Part shown: one piece after another, positions 4,818 through 6,066 of the stretch
Numbering within the stretch: position 1 is the stretch's first letter
Layout of the letters: each line of letters starts with the position of its first letter
NCBI GenBank assembly: GCA_029863355.1
Contig: JAOTVO010000172.1
Location: forward strand, 1 to 6,066
DNA: 6,066 nucleotides
Source of the DNA: Candidatus Krumholzibacteriia bacterium
GTDB taxonomy: Bacteria; Krumholzibacteriota; Krumholzibacteria; WVZY01; JAKEHA01
Direction of reading: 5' to 3'
Program-made: the position numbers and the translations under genes
Notes under the pieces: generated by a model
Database searches by the model: none
The model's input: only the letters and a program-made list of their open reading frames with translations
What the model was told of the DNA's origin: nothing

Positions 4818-6066
4818 TTGCCGTCAAGCCAACTCCTGCTCGTCGCACTGACGAGTGATCCGACAATTCGCCAGGTTCTGGGGGAGATCGCCACGCGTCG
4901 CGCCTGGGTCGTGCGGGCCTTCGAGACGCCCGCTGATCTGTTCGCGGCCCTCGACGAAGGCGCGGATGCGCTGCTCATCGACGACCGCGCGGCAGAGGGC
5001 GGGTACCTAGCGATCATCAAACGCGCCCGGCGGGCCCGCGCGGCGATGGCGGTCTTTGCCGTCGGCGGGCCCAAGTCCGAAGAGGTGCGCGCGCGAGAGC
5101 GCGAAGACGGCGTGGACTACTACCACGAGCGCCCCGTCCAGCCAGACGAGCTGCGCGCCGCGCTGGATCATCGCCTCCAGGCCGCCGCGGTGAAGGCGCG
5201 CGCCGGCATCGTGGGGCGCTCGGCCGCCATCGAGGAGTTGGTGTCGGCCATCGTGCAGGTGGCGCCAACCGAAGTCCCCATCCTCATCGAGGGCGAGAGC
5301 GGAACCGGCAAGGACATCGTGGCGCGCGCCATCCACGAGTCGAGCCGCCGCGCGGGCGGCCCGTTCGAGGCGATCAACTGCGGTGCACTGGCTGAAGGCG
5401 TGCTCGAGAGCGAGCTGTTCGGGCACGAGCGGGGAGCGTTCACGGGTGCGCAGGCCCGGCGCGCCGGTGTGTTCGAGCGCGCCAACGGCGGGACGATCTT
5501 CCTCGACGAGGTCGGGGAGACGAGCCCGAACATGCAGGTGCGCCTGTTGCGCGTGCTGGAATCGGGCGAGTTCTTCCGCGTCGGTGGCGTCGCCGCCGTG
5601 ACGGTGGACGTGCGCGTGGTCGCGGCCACCAACCGGGGGCTCTCCGAGGCGGTGCGGCGGGGCGAGTTTCGGCAGGACCTCTACTATCGCCTCAAGGGGA
5701 TCAGTCTCCACGTTTCGCCGCTGCGCGACCGCCCCGAGGACATCCCCACGCTCGTGAGCCACTTCGTCGGGCTGGCCAGCGCCAAGCACGGCAAGGCGGT
5801 GCGCGCGGTGGAGCCGGCGGCGATGCGGCGCTTGGTCTCGTACCGGTGGCCGGGGAACGTGCGCGAGTTGCGCAACGTCGTCGATACGCTCGTGGTGCTC
5901 GCCGCGGGCCCGCGCGTCACGGCGGACGAGGTGGACGCGCAGCTCTCGACGGAGACGCCGGAGGCGGGGGTTCAGAGCCTGCTGCCGGTGGCCTTGCACC
6001 GCACCAAGGACGAGGCGGAACGCGAGATGATCTACGCGGCGATTCTCGCCCTGCACCGAGACGTGC
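4818..6066 (+). CDS. Sigma-54-dependent activator with degenerate receiver domain, 3'-truncated
   Basis: The frame is open from the TGA at 4809 to the window edge (416 codons), with no stop. The TTG at 4818 is chosen because a receiver-like beta-1 strand ([11 protein letters not shown]) follows at once and GGTGA precedes it. Residues 1-125 have a receiver-like layout. D55 aligns with the phospho-acceptor, but the acidic pair is T12/S13, the conserved Thr is A81 and the conserved Lys is R105, so classical phosphorylation is doubtful. The AAA+ domain is canonical: Walker A GESGTGKD (159-166), NCGAL, GAFTGA (206-211), Walker B FLDE with D230/E231, sensor [15 protein letters not shown] and WPGNVREL (344-351). 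The sequence stops at [15 protein letters not shown], the first helix of the expected Fis-type HTH. It probably activates sigma-54 promoters by a phosphorylation-independent cue or constitutively. It appears to have its own promoter and no kinase gene beside it within the window. Confidence 0.93.
   Translation, partial: MPSSQLLLVALTSDPTIRQVLGEIATRRAWVVRAFETPADLFAALDEGADALLIDDRAAEGGYLAIIKRARRARAAMAVFAVGGPKSEEVRAREREDGVDYYHERPVQPDELRAALDHRLQAAAVKARAGIVGRSAAIEELVSAIVQVAPTEVPILIEGESGTGKDIVARAIHESSRRAGGPFEAINCGALAEGVLESELFGHERGAFTGAQARRAGVFERANGGTIFLDEVGETSPNMQVRLLRVLESGEFFRVGGVAAVTVDVRVVAATNRGLSEAVRRGEFRQDLYYRLKGISLHVSPLRDRPEDIPTLVSHFVGLASAKHGKAVRAVEPAAMRRLVSYRWPGNVRELRNVVDTLVVLAAGPRVTADEVDAQLSTETPEAGVQSLLPVALHRTKDEAEREMIYAAILALHRDV

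Noticed and set aside
4796..4858. 20-codon ATG frame just before and overlapping the third activator's start
   Set aside because: Its ATG lies within the predicted -10 box, upstream of the expected transcription start, so it would not be on that transcript.
3172..4866. Long antisense open frame of 564 residues
   Set aside because: It is a mirror of the second regulator in GC-rich DNA. The translation is low-complexity with no recognisable domain, while the + strand shows unmistakable family motifs.
5007..6056. Antisense open frame of 349 residues opposite the third activator
   Set aside because: It is a shadow frame rich in Arg, His, Ala and Leu. The + strand carries every bEBP motif in order.

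Overview
This is a GC-rich (roughly two-thirds G+C), densely coding bacterial segment. All four supported genes lie on the + strand and all are signal-transduction genes: two histidine kinases and three AAA+ sigma-54 activators (bacterial enhancer-binding proteins, bEBPs). Such stacks of NtrC-type two-component genes are typical of Myxococcota, Desulfobacterota and other GC-rich Gram-negative lineages. The window has no marker gene, so the phylum is inference. No RNA gene, mobile element, CRISPR array or metabolic gene is visible.

Layout. (1) 2-847: the 3' part of a PAS-linked histidine kinase whose start lies left of the window. (2) 868-2271: an NtrC-type response regulator 20 bp downstream with a good Shine-Dalgarno sequence. 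Together they form a classical kinase-regulator pair. (3) 2272-2437: a 166-bp gap with a perfect 12-bp palindrome and a GC hairpin, but no convincing promoter. (4) 2438-3283: a small soluble histidine kinase with no sensor domain. (5) 3280-4671: a second NtrC-type regulator whose TTG start overlaps the kinase stop codon (TTGA), with an AAGGAGG site just upstream, so the pair is probably translationally coupled. (6) 4672-4817: a gap with a 14-bp hairpin, then a TTGACA-N17-TATGGT promoter whose -10 box lies inside a 7+7 bp dyad. (7) 4818 to the right edge: a third bEBP with a degenerate receiver domain. It is cut at the start of its DNA-binding domain.

How they may work together. The two kinase-regulator pairs look like phosphorelay modules feeding sigma-54 transcription. 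The three activators differ where it matters. The first has an intact receiver and a GAFTDA loop. The second has an intact receiver, a GAFNGA loop and further substitutions in the ATPase core. The third has a canonical GAFTGA ATPase but has lost most of the receiver phosphorylation pocket. This suggests division of labour, for example a cascade or mixed oligomers, but nothing in the window proves which promoters they control. The HTH of the second regulator resembles the flagellar FlbD/FlrC-type recognition region, so a role in motility or surface structures is possible but unproven.
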